Origin: Adiantum capillus-veneris
Taxonomy: Eukaryota; Streptophyta; Polypodiopsida; Polypodiales; Pteridaceae
Length of the DNA: 64,000 bases
Reading direction: 5' to 3'
Assembly: GCA_014529385.2 (NCBI GenBank)
Contig: CM043953.1
Location: forward strand, 116,698,049-116,762,048
Each line of letters opens with the position of its first letter. The first letter of the stretch is position 1. The notes below the pieces were generated by a model, which was not told where the DNA came from, made no database searches, and saw only the letters and a program-made list of their open reading frames with translations. The position numbers and the translations under genes were made by a program. Shown one piece after another: positions 1 through 12,800 of this stretch.

Positions 1-2497
1 TTGCTACTCTTAGATTACTTTATTAACCTCTTTTAAATTTTCCTAGTAGCCAAGAATGCACGAAGGGTATCAAATGCACGAAGGGTATTAAATGCACATA
101 CATAAATAGATCTAAGGGCTATCTACTGATAGCCGTTTTTTGGCTTTCCATAGTGGCCATAGTAAGCTACCTCACCCTATCAAATCACTCAAACACTATG
201 GCTATCCCTACCATTTCACTATATATAGGCGTGTGTGAGTTAGGGAACTTTCCCCATATTTTCTTTAAAACCCTCAGCTAGCTAGTCACTAGGCTAGTTG
301 AGCCAAAAAAATTAAAAAAATAAAAATTATAAGTATATTATGGCCCATTTGTGTGTAAATATTTCATTGTATATAGGGCCTAAATAAAAGGATTTTTCAT
401 AATTATTGTGGTATTTATTTAAATATTTCTACCTATGGTGTGTTATTTATGCTATGTATATTGACTCACCATTACCATATTTTTTCTTATCATTTTGCAT
501 ACTCTTTATTCCATATAAAAATAATTTCATGCAAGCTTCTCTTATTTTTGGTGTAACTCCATCCCAACAAAAATCCAAAAAAACTAGTTCTATTTATGTG
601 TATATTTTTTTCACTATTGTGATTTTTTCCTTCCTACATATATTCTCTATTACTCTCATAAACTAGACCACCAAAAATATTCATCCTTTTATGGTAGATT
701 TATAATGAGAGAGATTTATTTTGACCCCTTTATATTTTTCCACCTATATTATTTATATTTGACATGTACATATTTTTTAGACCTCTCAATATTTGATTTT
801 CTTAGTTGTACTATTCACTTATATCATGATCTCAACAATATCTTCAATTATAGACCTACCAAATAAGTTCAAGGGTAGGTGGCATGCATACATGCACTAT
901 GGAGGGCTCACTCTTGGAGGTATTCAAAAGAATCATCCAAAGAAGGACCCCACAAGGACCTTGTGCAGTGGAAAAAAACGGTCGGTTTTGCTAAATTTTT
1001 AAAGTTCACTTGCTCTCCGAATTTGAAAAGGTGATACAAACAAAAGTTGTAGCTCGTGGGCTGAACTTTTGCCTCAAATTTTTTCATAGTTTTTTGAGCT
1101 ACGAGCTGTGAGCTATGATTTTATTAGTGGACCCCAATTTTCCCATGTTATGCAGCCACACTCTCTCTTCCACTTTATCATTTTCCTCTTTCACACACAC
1201 TTCTCCACTCATCATCCCCACCTCTCTCACCCCTCCTCTCTGCACCCTACTCACCTTCTCCTCAACCTTGAAGAATAAGAGAAATCATGGTGAACTCATA
1301 CCTCCCACACACAATTCCATTCCAAAATTGACCACTTAGTCTCATTTTTCCTCCTCCAAATTACCCATATCTATCAAAAAAACCACAAAATTCAGCCTCT
1401 TCTCTTAAAAGACAGCATCATGGTGGTTGATTACTTAGCTTCAATTACCTTGTCTCTCAAGGAAGGTCAAGAGTGGAGAAAAAATGTACCGTCAAAGCTA
1501 GTGGACCGTCAACAGGCGTCAAAATTGGCCCTACTCAAGACACTTGGAGCATCAACCTTGTAAGAAATCCACCTTTTCTTACCTCTTAAGAGTTTTTCTT
1601 CCTTATTTGTATCCTACATGGATACTCCCATTGTAAATATCCAATTCCATTTGTAAATTAATACTAACTCTACTAATACTAACCCACTATGAAAAGTCCT
1701 ATCACCTCCATTTCTCTCCTCTCTCTTTCCCCACCAACTTCTTGATAATTCCAAGCAAAAGAAATTAGATAAATTGCTGAAAATCTAACCCAACCATGGT
1801 TAGAGGAGTAACCCTAGCCTTCAAAATTGCTATAAAAGGAGGGTGTAGCTAGCACAAAAAGGGGGAGCCATAAGCAAGAGCACTATGCTATAGCTTGAGA
1901 AGCCAAGCTCAACCTCTCTAGAAGGAGCTCTTGAGTGGAAGCTCATTGTCTTATGCATGTGCATGTGTTGTAATAGGAGATTAGCAAGGGAACTCTATGC
2001 CATTGTAAGAGAGAGAGTGATCACTCAATTGAGAGTTGGAAATCTATCATTTCTCCTACTAGTGTAAGCCCAACATTTTCTGAATCAAGGAGGGTGGATT
2101 TGGACTAAGCTTGGATACTTTGTCTCTCTTCCCACGTGAAGTAATGGACAACAATGATGTGTAAGTGTCTTGGTGTTTTTTTTGTTAAGTTCTTGATAGC
2201 TTGTCTCTAGTGTTGTCATCAATTTAGCCATAAATCCCACATACTGTAAGAGGGCGACAGGGTGGAGAGGACTCCCCTGGCCTTAAGACAGTGAGTGGGG
2301 TGGCTTTTCTTGTGATGTGTTGTGGTGTAATTTACTCAAGCTATGTTGAATAAATACTAATATCACTTTGATTGGTCATGACAGATTTGTAAGAAGGTAT
2401 TAGTGCAACAAACACCCCCTCCCCCTTCTCTCTCTTTCTTACATATATAATTGTGTTTGCTTGATCATTGCCGATACGTTTCAAAGCAGCCCGAGCA

Positions 2498-2500
<3 letters not shown>
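1..2500. other. AT-rich region with no recognisable gene
   Basis: Only short ORFs without recognisable motifs are present. Two TATA-like stretches stand out: CTATATATAGG near 221 and GCTATAAAAGG near 1830. The second is followed by a purine/pyrimidine-skewed leader-like stretch, so part of this may be an unrecognised LTR or transposon promoter. I see no second copy in the window that would prove an LTR. Confidence 0.4.

Positions 2501-2572
<72 letters not shown>
2501..2572. repeat. (TC)36 microsatellite
   Basis: An uninterrupted TC dinucleotide run of 72 bases, the longest simple repeat in the window. Confidence 0.98.
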
Positions 2573-2575
<3 letters not shown>

Positions 2576-2931
2576 CTTTAGTGTGTGAGAGTGTTTCATT
2601 GGTGTTAGGGTTAGTGTAAATTCCTTGCTTGTTTGTGGGTTGCTCTAACGATTCTCCTCTTTTGCGTCCTAGTTCGCTCTTAAACTAGGTGGTGCCCCTT
2701 GTGTAGTTGGGATTTGGCTGGGGGTTTGTTGTTTTGGTTTGTGTTGTGTTGTGCCCCAGCCCCATTGAGCAGCACGGGAGCCTTGAAGGGTGTCTAGAGG
2801 TTGCTCTTCTTGTTGCCCGCCCCGGACCGCCTCACTACCATAATTATTTTGTAGTTAAATTAAACTATCCTTTTGATTTTTCTACTCAACTTGTATACCT
2901 GTTTTAAGCCTCTCTCTTATATTCTTTGTCA
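2573..2931. other. no gene recognised
   Basis: A GT-rich stretch followed by AT-rich sequence. A 66-codon ORF (2707-2907) has no recognisable motif and is probably chance. Confidence 0.4.
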
Positions 2932-3085
2932 ATTCTTTAAGAATGCTCTATAAATGTGTGACTAAATATGTGGTAGAGCTGGATTCTTCACTTGGTGATT
3001 TATGTGGACATTCTTTAAGAATGCTCTATAAATGTGTGACTAAATATGTGGTAGCTGGATTCTTCACGTGGTAATTTATGTGGAC
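2932..3085. repeat. 78-bp tandem duplication, two copies
   Basis: Copy one is 2932-3009 and copy two is 3010-3085. The second lacks two bases (GTAGAGCTGG becomes GTAGCTGG) and has a couple of substitutions. The duplication lies inside the Gypsy integrase relic. Confidence 0.93.
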
Positions 3086-3230
3086 ATCCATCCTTGGGTG
3101 TTGACCATAATTGGCAAAGAATGGGGTATGTCGAGTAGAAGCATGAATAGTGTTGTTGTAGGAAAACTCAGCCAAGGTGAGCAATTCTATGATCTTTGTG
3201 ATAAAGCATCTAATTAACCTTCTTTATTGC
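2932..3230 (-). pseudogene. Gypsy (family D) integrase fragment
   Basis: On the minus strand, 3175 downward reads [20 protein letters not shown] followed by GQHPRMD. This is the segment that follows the catalytic core in Ty3/Gypsy integrases. A diverged copy of the same stretch lies at 58935-59045, where it continues into the C-terminal part of integrase. The reading frame breaks below about 3070, where a 78-bp tandem duplication lies. No LTR or other pol domain is attached, so this is a relic. Confidence 0.75.
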
Positions 3231-3561
3231 CATGCCAATAACAAATGACACATTCAAATCTAGATAAGAAGTTACTTAATCTATCCTAAGGGTGATTGAG
3301 GACTTGAGATGTCATGAAGTAGTTTAAGTTCTTCTAGTTTGTATATATCATGATTTTTTGGTGTGCTCCTTCAAGAAGATGTCACCACATCCCGAAGAAG
3401 TCAAAAATAGCCAAAATCTCCTTGTCATGAATTCATAATTAATTTTAGCTTCTAAGAATTTTTTAGAATGAAAAGTATCAAGATACTCTTAACCATCCTC
3501 ATCACCAATTTGAGACAATACATGAACCGCCAATCTAAGTAGTCTGAGTTCTTGTGGTCCG
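3231..3561. other. unassigned, possible Gypsy remnant
   Basis: No intact ORF. It is adjacent to the minus-strand integrase relic and may be its decayed upstream part, but I cannot align it to a named domain. Confidence 0.3.
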
Positions 3562-4506
3562 TGTTAGCAACCTAGCTAACAAAGAGTGTCTAAAGATCAG
3601 CCCATGATGTAATATTTTATTTTTTACTCAATCTAGACAATGAAACCCACAAGTCAATCGATTCTTGAATCAAATGCATATGTAACTATGGGCTAGATCC
3701 GGTGGGGATATAAGCTTCTAAATTGTATCAACTCAATCTTTAGTCTACTTAAGATAGAGTTGGCACATCTCTTTATTGTTGACCTATAACCTTATGGCAA
3801 GGTATAAAAGCCAACTTTTGTATTATGTTTGCAAGTTCAATGAAGCTACGTGCGATTATAGAGAACATAATGTATTTTCCCTCTATCTTTTGAAGCACGT
3901 ATCTCTCTTGCAAATTGTCTATTTGGAGTTTTGTTACTTCCATTGCATTGCCAGTGAAAGCTCTATGTAGCATTGTAAGTTTCTTGCGATGAATCTATGC
4001 TTTTGTTGTGTTTAAAATCCTTCTAAATCTGCTCATAACTCACATTTTACATATCTAAACTGCCATTTTATGCATAGGAGGGTCTTGGGAGATCATTGAT
4101 AAGCTTATATGTGTATTCGGACCAAAAATAGTTAGGTCAAAGCTTCCTTGCTGCTATTAATTGCAATTTTTTCCAGTGGTCATAAGGAGGATTTGAGGGC
4201 TTGGACATGTGTCTTTGGATGTTTCCTATCCTATCTATAAGTTTGGTTGTGTTTGGACTTTATTTTCTTGGTGAAATGATGAGATTTCCTTGTGGTGTCC
4301 TAACTAGATTTGTTGCTTGACATGCGATCGAGTGTTGTTTTGGGTAAGTAGGGATTGAGTGTGTTATCTAAGAGACTAAAAATCTCATGTAGCCTCCACG
4401 CACTACTCAGATTAGCTCCGTCCCATGGTATGACATTTATGTCCATGGCTCTCGCTATCTCTACAACTGAGATAGTTTGGCTTGGCAAGCAAAGGGCCCA
4501 ACATTT
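3562..4506 (+). repeat. 5' LTR of element A
   Basis: It starts TGTTAGCAACCTAGC and ends just before the primer site. The first roughly 580 bases are clearly similar to 42651-43154, with indels. Both copies share GATCAGCCCATGATGTAATA near the start. The 3' part of this LTR has no partner because the other copy stops where Copia-3 begins. The exact 3' edge (ACA at 4503, or 4506) is uncertain. Confidence 0.65.
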
Positions 4507-4524
4507 TGGTGCCATTGTTGGGGA
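4507..4524 (+). other. primer binding site, tRNA-Asp type (decayed)
   Basis: TGGTGCCATTGTTGGGGA differs from the TGGCGCCGTTGCCGGGGA site known from plant Athila/Tat-type Gypsy elements by C-to-T and G-to-A changes only. Its position right after the LTR supports the LTR call. Confidence 0.75.
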
Positions 4525-5770
4525 GGAGGTGACCTAAACTAGAGAAAAACCTCAGAGTTTTAGTAACATTGTCCAAGGACTTCCTCTAGAATCACCTAAA
4601 GTCAAAACTCATCATTTAGAAACTGCACAGTTGAGGTGTGTCTACTTCAACTCTGTAGAGGTGTCTTGGGAGTATTTGTGCTCTCCAAGGACCTTTTACA
4701 CTTAGATTAGATTCTTTTTGAGTGGTTCATGCATTAGACTATGTCAGAGTCTAAAGTTTGATGCTCATTTCAGTACAAAAACCAAAAAAAAACTAAGTAG
4801 TAGTGGACACTATCCACTATCGATTGCCTATTTGACTAGGAGTTGGGTAAGTAGATATCTAGGTGGATTTTTTACCTATCTCACCACATGAGGTGTCATC
4901 TTGAGAAATTCTAAAGATTTCAGGAGTGAATCTTCACAGGTAAGCTAAACCAAAAAGACCAACATAGCATAACATGACTAGTCTTGGGAAAACCATGGGA
5001 AAGCTTTGGTAAGCCAAAAACCAACGTTAGGAGAAGATTTCAAAGTTTGTCCAAAACATAGATGAATATCTCCTTGGTGGTTTATGCCTGTGAATTTGAG
5101 TTTGTCTGGCCAAAAGATTTTGAAATGCTTTATTTGAAACCTGAATAATGTCAAAAGACCAAAAAAATTCATCTACAATCCAGAAGCTATTGATCGCAAT
5201 TAATATCTTTGGACCAAAAAAGTGGCTTCAGCTCCACGAGCACCCTAGAGGTAAAGACCAAACCTCTTTGCAAGGAGTATAAGAACTTGGAGTTCAATTG
5301 AGTGTGAAATTTGTATGTTGATAACATCTTTACCTTGATAGTAGAGAATTAGCAGGTAGGTGATTTAATCTAAATCCAAATTGGGCAAGACCTTGATACA
5401 AGCTTTAAAAATCTTTGTTTTTCAATTCTGTGTCACAAATAATACAAAAAAGTGTGATTGTGGCCAAAAAGCTATTAATATCTTTTGGCTTGAAAGTGCA
5501 AAATTATTACTCAGTGACCATACCACAATTTAGAACATAGTGCAAGTAGGCATTGATTCAAGTTTGAAGCCATTTGGACTTATAAGTTGTCATTTAGATC
5601 TAGATTTCACTAAAGTCCACAAAATTTGGCATGAAGAACTAGAAATTGAACCAAACTCCATGAAACTTGGCAGGTGACTTGTTTAAGGGGTAAAAATCTA
5701 GTACAAGTCCAAAAAGTGGGACAAATCCTTGATCCTGACCTTAGTTGTGATTAATAGCTTCCACTCCAAA
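4525..5770 (+). other. element A leader, first part, with palindromic motifs
   Basis: Non-coding AT-rich leader. GCTATTGATCGCAATTAATATC occupies 5186-5207, a half-site (GCTATTAATATC) lies near 5466, and GTGATTAATAGC lies near 5749, so spacing is about 280 bases. The leader is interrupted at 5770 by element C and resumes at 21668. Confidence 0.6.
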
Positions 5771-6768
5771 TGTGGGACGCGTGTCTAACCTCACCATCCT
5801 ATCTTATTGCAGTATTAGTAAGAACCACGATTAAATTGTCAATCCATGGGACGAAGATGACTTGACTAGTACATAGAGGCTACAAAAGGTTGTCAATCTC
5901 TCGGAAAATAACTAACAACTCGCATCTAACTCGAGCTACACTCAAGTGATTGAAATCACCAAAAGCCAATCTCTCATCGGCAAACAAATCACATCCGTTA
6001 TAGCATCAAATGACATCCAAACGTAACGAAACTTCTAGGAAATGTTTATAAGACCTAAGCACACATGCTTATGGTCTCAAATCCCACTTTAGGTCAAGTG
6101 CCAAAATTACAATTATTAACAGCAGTAGATTTTTGACCTAGTCGTTTTTGACCCAGAATGCATCTATATGCTTAGCAATGATGCCCAATATTCTACCTAT
6201 GCTTATTTTTTTATTTGAAAGTGTAAATTCCTAGTTATGATGAAATTAGGCCGCAGGTCGTCAGCGACGCCAAAAGCTACGAATTACTGTGAAGTGCTTA
6301 CATCAATGCTGCGGTTGCAATGCAACAAACACAACTACAATGTGACAACTGGGGAGGGAGTAGGAAGCATGAGAAGGAGAGAGGTGAGCGCCATTAGCTC
6401 ACACTGTGTATTTCATTATCCAAAACTTCATTAAAACTTTACAAAGTTGGCTGTTATACCTTAGCCAAGGTCTAAAATGTGTAATGTCCGGCGCCCAAGA
6501 CCTTTAAGGCTCCACACTTATTGTATCTGCAACCTAGGTACACTAGCTATCCTATGCTTTACATCTTGGAGCTCTTATTGAGCACGTAACATGTTACAAT
6601 TATCACAATGGCTAAATAAATCGGGAAATTACAACACATGGCCATTTTAGAAAAATTGAAAAGTGTGTAACTCCAATCTTCACTGCTTCTTCATATTCAT
6701 CTTTGATGTGCATCCATACGTCTTTGGTCTTTAGCAGCTCTTATTAACTGACTTCGGCTCAGTTAACA
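5771..6768 (-). repeat. 3' LTR of element C
   Basis: Reads TGTTAACTGAGCC to GTCCCACA on the minus strand. It aligns almost end to end with 20651-21662, with scattered substitutions and small indels, and is bounded by the CCAAA target duplication. Confidence 0.92.
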
Positions 6769-6782
6769 TTCCCCCCTTCCGA
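6769..6782 (-). other. polypurine tract of element C
   Basis: The minus strand reads CGGAAGGGGGGAA directly before the 3' LTR start. This is the expected plus-strand primer of reverse transcription. Confidence 0.85.
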
Positions 6783-8658
6783 TTTTAGTGCCCGTTCTTG
6801 GGCACTGTTGAAAAGTGTGCGTGGAGGTTGTGGAAGGTTTTTGATTGGTTGTTGATGGACTGGTAGTCTTCATAATTTGTTGATGAGATTCAATTTGCCG
6901 AAACATCTTGATTGGTCCGATTATGTTTGATGTGAAAGATGATGTTGCATTTTTCCGTTGTAATAGCATAATGATGAGGCTACTATTTATTTATGAAAAG
7001 TATGTACAAGTGAAGTAAAATGATGAGGATCTAAATTAGGTTCTAATACCTGGATGACCAAAGGCAAAAAAACCCAGTGGGAAAAAAGTGCCTTTGGGAT
7101 ATGCGCATTATTAGAGTACTTATTAGCATGGGAAATATTAATAAAGTACTCAAGGGATTATTTGTTGATAGATATGGAATTAAAAAGGCAACAAATATGA
7201 GAGGGAGCATGATGGAACATTGGTTTGCCTGTTGTAGTCCACTTAAGGTGCATAGGTGGAAGCAAAAAGAGTGTCTAATGCATATGTCCAATGGTGGGAC
7301 ATCCTATTTATGCTTAACAGAAATGCATGGAAAACAATATGTTGTGCAAGAAGGATTTTGAGGGGTTCTTCAGAAAGATGGTTTAGCTATAAAAGCATAT
7401 GACATGGCTTTGCACGCTGGCACCCTGTAAGAATGGTCTTCGTTAACGAGGATATGTGCTCTCATCTTACTATGCACTGCGCGTGAGTGTTGGACTCTAC
7501 AACACTCCACCAATTGTAAGTTAATAGACTTCGACTCTTATGCTCATCTCATCCAACATGAGCAACATGACTTTAGATATGCTCGACTCTTCCATAAAAT
7601 GAGCAAAGCATTAGTCCCAAAGCTTCAAGTCATATTAAACTCTGTGCTTTGCTCATTTTATGGCACAGCAGCCCGACTCTGACTATGCCAAAGAGTGTTT
7701 TTGCACCCTAGCGACTTGATTTTTTACATTCTTGTGCTTACTTACAAACATTTCTTTGGGTAAAAGTAAGCTTGACTCTTCAAAAAGAGGGTTCGTGAAG
7801 GACCAAGTTGGCATTGAAGGTTTCTTTTGCCATACCTCTTTTATCATCTTTGAATCTGCAATCATGTTGGTTGAGCCGTCCTTCTTTGACTATGAAGACT
7901 CCATTTTTTGTTTGATTCTCCAATTAGGCCTGTTGATAGGAGTCTTTGATGTTGTTGTAGCCCTTTGTTCACTGTCGACATCAGGTTTTTGACTAGGAGC
8001 ATTGGAAGACTTAGGAATCCAAATCTCTTGATGACTTTTGTATCTCCATTGGTTATTTTGCCTCGTTCTAGGTTTTGTCAAGTTCTTGAGATCTTCATGC
8101 AGGTCTCGTGTAGTTGCAATTGGCTTTTGGTTAACTGGTAGCCAAATCTTTGTATAACCTGTGTGGAATCCTTGTCCAAGAGGAAGATTCTTTGAGATCC
8201 ATCTTTGTTCTATATCCCCTTGAGAGTTGTGGTAGACTTTAGCATCTTTCGATGTTGTTCTGTTGTATACCTGCTTCTTAGGTATCCTAGGATATTATCT
8301 AGGTTAATACCTTGTGGGCCTTCTTTCCTAGGAGGGACTTGAAGTTACTTCATATGCCCTAACCTTAGGTTTTGGCACCCATATCTATCTGTTACCTCCA
8401 TAGTACTCATGTTCCTTTAAGCTCCATTGTGATGCTATCCATCCCATGTGTTTGTCTTTTTGTGTTGACTCCCTGTCTTTAATCCAAACCGGATCATTGA
8501 CTTTGGTTAAATTGTTTTGAACAAACACTTGCTTGACTTTCCTTTGCTTTCTTGAGTACTTTGGTTGAAATATCTTTGCTTTTCTGGGTGTCTCCTTGGA
8601 GGTTTATGTTGGGTCAGCACTTGACTTGAAGTTTTGAAAGCCTGACTTGCTTGAAGTT
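6783..8658 (-). other. 3' internal region of element C, decayed coding remnant
   Basis: No long ORF. Around 8620-7890 the minus strand repeatedly encodes short tryptophan motifs (VWIKD, IWVPKPK, IWLP, EIWIPK) in a lysine/glutamine/serine-rich context, broken by stops. An inverted repeat of about 19-base arms (CATAAAATGAGCAAAGCA near 7593 and its complement near 7645) makes a possible hairpin. Copia-1 interrupts the region at 8663. Function is unknown. The WVPK-type motifs may be remnants of a gag-derived low-complexity protein. Confidence 0.45.
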
Positions 8659-8663
8659 TTGAA

Positions 8664-8863
8664 TGTTGGGGTATAAAGCCCAATGTGGTCGCCCAGGTAA
8701 GTGGGTGGACCGCCAGGTATGTACACATATTCTTTTGTAAAAACCTAATAAGAACTCACTATGATCTACACATTACAGTAGAGCGAGTTCACCATATCGT
8801 CGTGCTCTTCTTCTTGCACTCTCTCTCTCTCTCTCGCGTCGCACTTCTGCTCGTACTCCTTCA
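8664..8863 (+). repeat. 5' LTR of Copia-1
   Basis: 200 bp, TGTTGGGG to CCTTCA. It contains a CT run. It differs from the 3' LTR at three sites (A/C near 8764, T/C in the CT-rich part, T/C near the end). Confidence 0.97.
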
Positions 8864-8865
8864 AC

Positions 8866-8877
8866 CGGTATCAGAGC
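8866..8877 (+). other. Copia-1 primer binding site (initiator Met tRNA type)
   Basis: CGGTATCAGAGC lies two bases after the LTR end and matches the TGGTATCAGAGC site of plant Copia elements except for its first base. Confidence 0.85.
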
Positions 8878-9879
8878 TTAGATCGAGGCTCGGGGCAGCA
8901 TTTGCAGGTAGCCAGAGTCACCTGCTCATATTGGAGTGAGATTCGACAGGCGAAGACACGGCCCCAATTCGTGCGGGTGAGCCCAAAGGGCTCGGTGTTC
9001 TCAGAATTTCATTCTGAGGTCATCTCGGCCATCGTTCGGCTTCGACAAAGTTCTGCGCATGCCATTTTCGACTACGTGGTCTTGGCGGGTGCAGATCCGA
9101 CTCTGCAAATTTGGGGTTTTGGCCTACGACTGCAAGTGCTGAGGATATCTGCACTTCCAGAGTGTTGATTTGTGGCTGTCTACACAATGAAGGACGGCTC
9201 ACAGTTCTTGGAGGCGTGTCACATACGACACGGACGCATCTACACACAGATTGTAGGCGACATTCACTAGTTCATCAGGTAGCTTGTGTTTGTTGGCTGT
9301 TGAGGGTTTGCTGGCTGTGAGTCACGCAGCAAACAACCGCCGCAGCGGTTACAGCATACAGTGGGAAATTTGTGGATGTATGACTTATGTACTGTCAGAT
9401 TTACTGCAGCCTTTGTTGAGGGTCGAGTGAGGTTTTATTGAGCGGGGGGATTCTTGAATGTTGAGATCCTTTCGGTGATACAGGTCTTGGAGCGATCCCT
9501 CGAGCACCCTTAGATAGGCAGCTAGGATGTATTGACTGTGATTTAGACAGTTGGGATTGCATCTTTGCTTTACTGCCGTTGAGGCATTGTCGTAGTCTAT
9601 GCTTTACAGGACAGTGACAGGACAGTGAGAGACAGTAGAGGTGCAGGACAGGTTTACCCACAGCTTACAGTTTTAGAGAGACAGTGGTTTTTTGAGTTGT
9701 TTTTTGGTCTGTTTTTGAGTACAGCAGAGCCATTTTACAAAGGAGACTCTGCCAAAATTTCTGCAGAATCTGAAGCTTTATTGGTTCATTTGACAGGTTG
9801 ATATTGGTTCAGAGGTCAGTTTACAGGAGAAACTCTGCCGAATTTTTCCCAGGAAAGTAAACTACTGTGAAGCGTAGCT

Positions 9880-12800
9880 ATGGCTGGATCATAGGACACT
9901 GCTCTTTACAATATCAAGAAGCTGGATGGAACCAATTTCCCATTGTGGAAGAAGCAGATTTGGCATGTGTTGGTACAAAAGAAGCAGATAAAACCTATAA
10001 AGCTCAAGGGGATAAAACCACAAGATATGGACGAAGATGAATGGAGCGAAATGGATGAATTGGCACTTTCTACCATTATGCTGACTTTGGTAGAAAGCGT
10101 TTACTTCAATGTAGCAGACGAGATGTCGGCTTATCAAGCATGGACAAAGCTGAGTGATCTTTATGAGAAGCAGAGTGAAGCTTCACAGGTATACTGGCTT
10201 AAGAAGCTTGTTGACTTGAAGATGAAAGAAGGGACACCTATGTCCAATCATCTGAATGAATTCGACACCATCTACAGTCAGTTATCAGCTCAAGGTGTCA
10301 AGTTTGATGAACCTGTTAGAGCTATGTTCCTGTTGATCACATTGCCGGAAAGTTGGGACACTTTTCGCACAGCTTTGAGTAATTCTGCACCTCCAGATGG
10401 TTTGACCATAACAGGTGTAGAAGGCAGTCTGCTTACTGAAGAAACCAACAGAAAGACAATGGACAAAGGCAAAGGAACAGCCTTAGTTGTCAGGGGAAGG
10501 ACCAAAGAAAAGTACAAAGGTGGAAAGAGGGATCAGTCTCGTAGCAAGTCCCGTAGTGCTAAAGGCAAGATTGACATAGAATGCTACCATTGTGGCAAGA
10601 AGGGTCACATGAAAAGAGACTGCAGAGAATGGAAAGCAGAAAAAGGAAAAGAGAAAGCAAAAGACCATGGTGAGAAGAACAAGTCCTCAGTGAAGATTCA
10701 AGAAATAAATGTGACAAACACAAATGTAGAGGATGACAGTCTAGTGTCAGAAGACATCTACTTCTTGAAGAATACAATGGACTCAGCTCTTCTTATAGCA
10801 TCTGATGGAAATGCACTGAGTGATTGGATTATAGACTTAGGGGCATCACTTCATGTGTCTCCAAACAAGGAGTGGTTTACCTCTTATGTGACCACTAAAG
10901 ATCATGTTCGGCTAGGCAATGGGCAGACATGTGAGATCTTAGGTGTTGGAGATGTTCAATTGAAGTTTCAGAATGGCTCTTCTTTCATGCTGAAGAATGT
11001 GAGACATGTTCCCGCAATTACAAAGAGCTTGATCAGCACAGGTTTACTTGATGATGCTGGCTACGTCACCACTTTTGGACAGAATATGTGGAAGATATCC
11101 AAGGGTTCTATGACAGTAGCACATGGAGTAAAGTCTGGAGGACTTTACATGATTTATGTATCAAATGTCTCTAAAAATGTAATCAATGTAACCGAGCAGC
11201 CGAACGTTTCTTTGTGGCATAGCCGGTTAGGACATATGTCCAAGAAGGGAATGGAAATCTTGTCTCGTTCTGGTTATTTTCCTGGCTTGTCATTTAATGA
11301 TTTTGAATTCCGTGAACATTGTCTGTATGGTAAGCAAACACAACAGCCACATAAGCATAGAAGCAGTAGAAGAGATACACAGTTGGCACTTGTTCATAGT
11401 GATTTGTGTGGACCTATGCCTAACCTAGCTCTAGGGGGAGCTTCTTACTTTATGACATTTATAGATGATTACTCGAGGAAAGTATGGGTTTACTTTCTCA
11501 AGCACAAGGATGAAGCGTTTAGTGTTTTCAAAACGTTTGTGACACTTGTGAAGAATCAGAGTGGCAAGAAGCTTAAATGCTTACGCACTGACAATGGTGG
11601 AGAGTATGTTTCAAAGGCCTTTCAGGACTTTTGTGAGCTAAAAGGTATAAAACGTGAACTTACTGCTCCTTACAATCCTCCTCAAAATGGTGTTGCTAAG
11701 AGGATGAATAGGACCATACAAGAGAAGTTCAGAAGTATGTTGTCTAATGCACAGCTGCCAAAATGGGTTTTGGGCTGACGCTGTATCAACAGCTGTTCAT
11801 CTTGTAAATAGATCTTCTAGCAAGGTTTTGCAGAAGGATTCAGTGCCAGAGATGGTATGGTCAGGCAAGGTGCCCTCATACAAGCATCTCAGAGTCTTTG
11901 GCTGTGAGGCATATACTCATGTTCCAAAGGAATTTAGGAACAAACTTGAGCCAAAGAGTAGAAAGTGCATCTTTCTAGGCTATGGTAATTCTGGTGAGAT
12001 GGGTACAGACTTTGGGATCCCGAATCCAGAAAGGTTATCCGCAGCAATGATGTTCACTTTAATGAAGCCAAATATCATTCTAAACCAGAGAGGTTTGAGG
12101 AGATTAGAAGAGTTGTCTTCCAAGAAGATGGACCTGCACGTGCAAGACAAAATGTCAGGGCTCAAGAGGAGCAAGGACAGGATAGAGTGGAACCACAGGT
12201 TGTGGCTGAGCCTGAGCCACCTATTTTGCGTAGATCTAGACGTATCACGCGACCTCCTGATAGGTTTGTTCCATCTATGAACTATGTCATGTTGACTGAT
12301 TGCAATGAGCCTTCATGTTACAAGGAAGCAGTGCAAATGAAGGACTCCAGGAATTGGCAATTGGCCATGCAGTCAGAGATGACAGCTCCGCATAAAAACC
12401 AGACATGGAAGCTAGTTAAATTACCACATGGCAAAAAGGCTCTACCTTGTAAATGGGTTTACAGGTATAAGATCACCGCTCATGATAGTCAGCCAAAGTA
12501 CAAAGCAAGGCTTGTTGCCAAGGGCTTTAAGCAAGAACAAGGCATTGACTTTGATGAAGTCTTCTCTCCGGTGGTCAAGATGACTACATTGAGATGCTTT
12601 CTTGCATTGGTTGCCATATTATATTTGGTGTTGCACCAAATGGATGTCAAGACAGCGTTCTTGCATGGTGATTTAGATGTGGAAATTTACATGCAGCAGC
12701 CAGAAGGGTTTGTTGAGAAAGGCAAGGAAGATTTGGTGTGCCAGTTGTTAAAGAGTCTTTATGGCTTAAAACAATCACCGAGGGCATGGTACCATAAGTT

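Noticed and set aside
7077-7361. 94-codon plus-strand ORF as a gene
   Set aside because: It lies antisense in the 3' part of element C, overlaps another ORF on the opposite strand and has no motif.
9943-11778. 611-codon ORF as a host gene
   Set aside because: Zinc knuckle, protease and integrase motifs and flanking LTRs show it is Copia-1 gag-pol.
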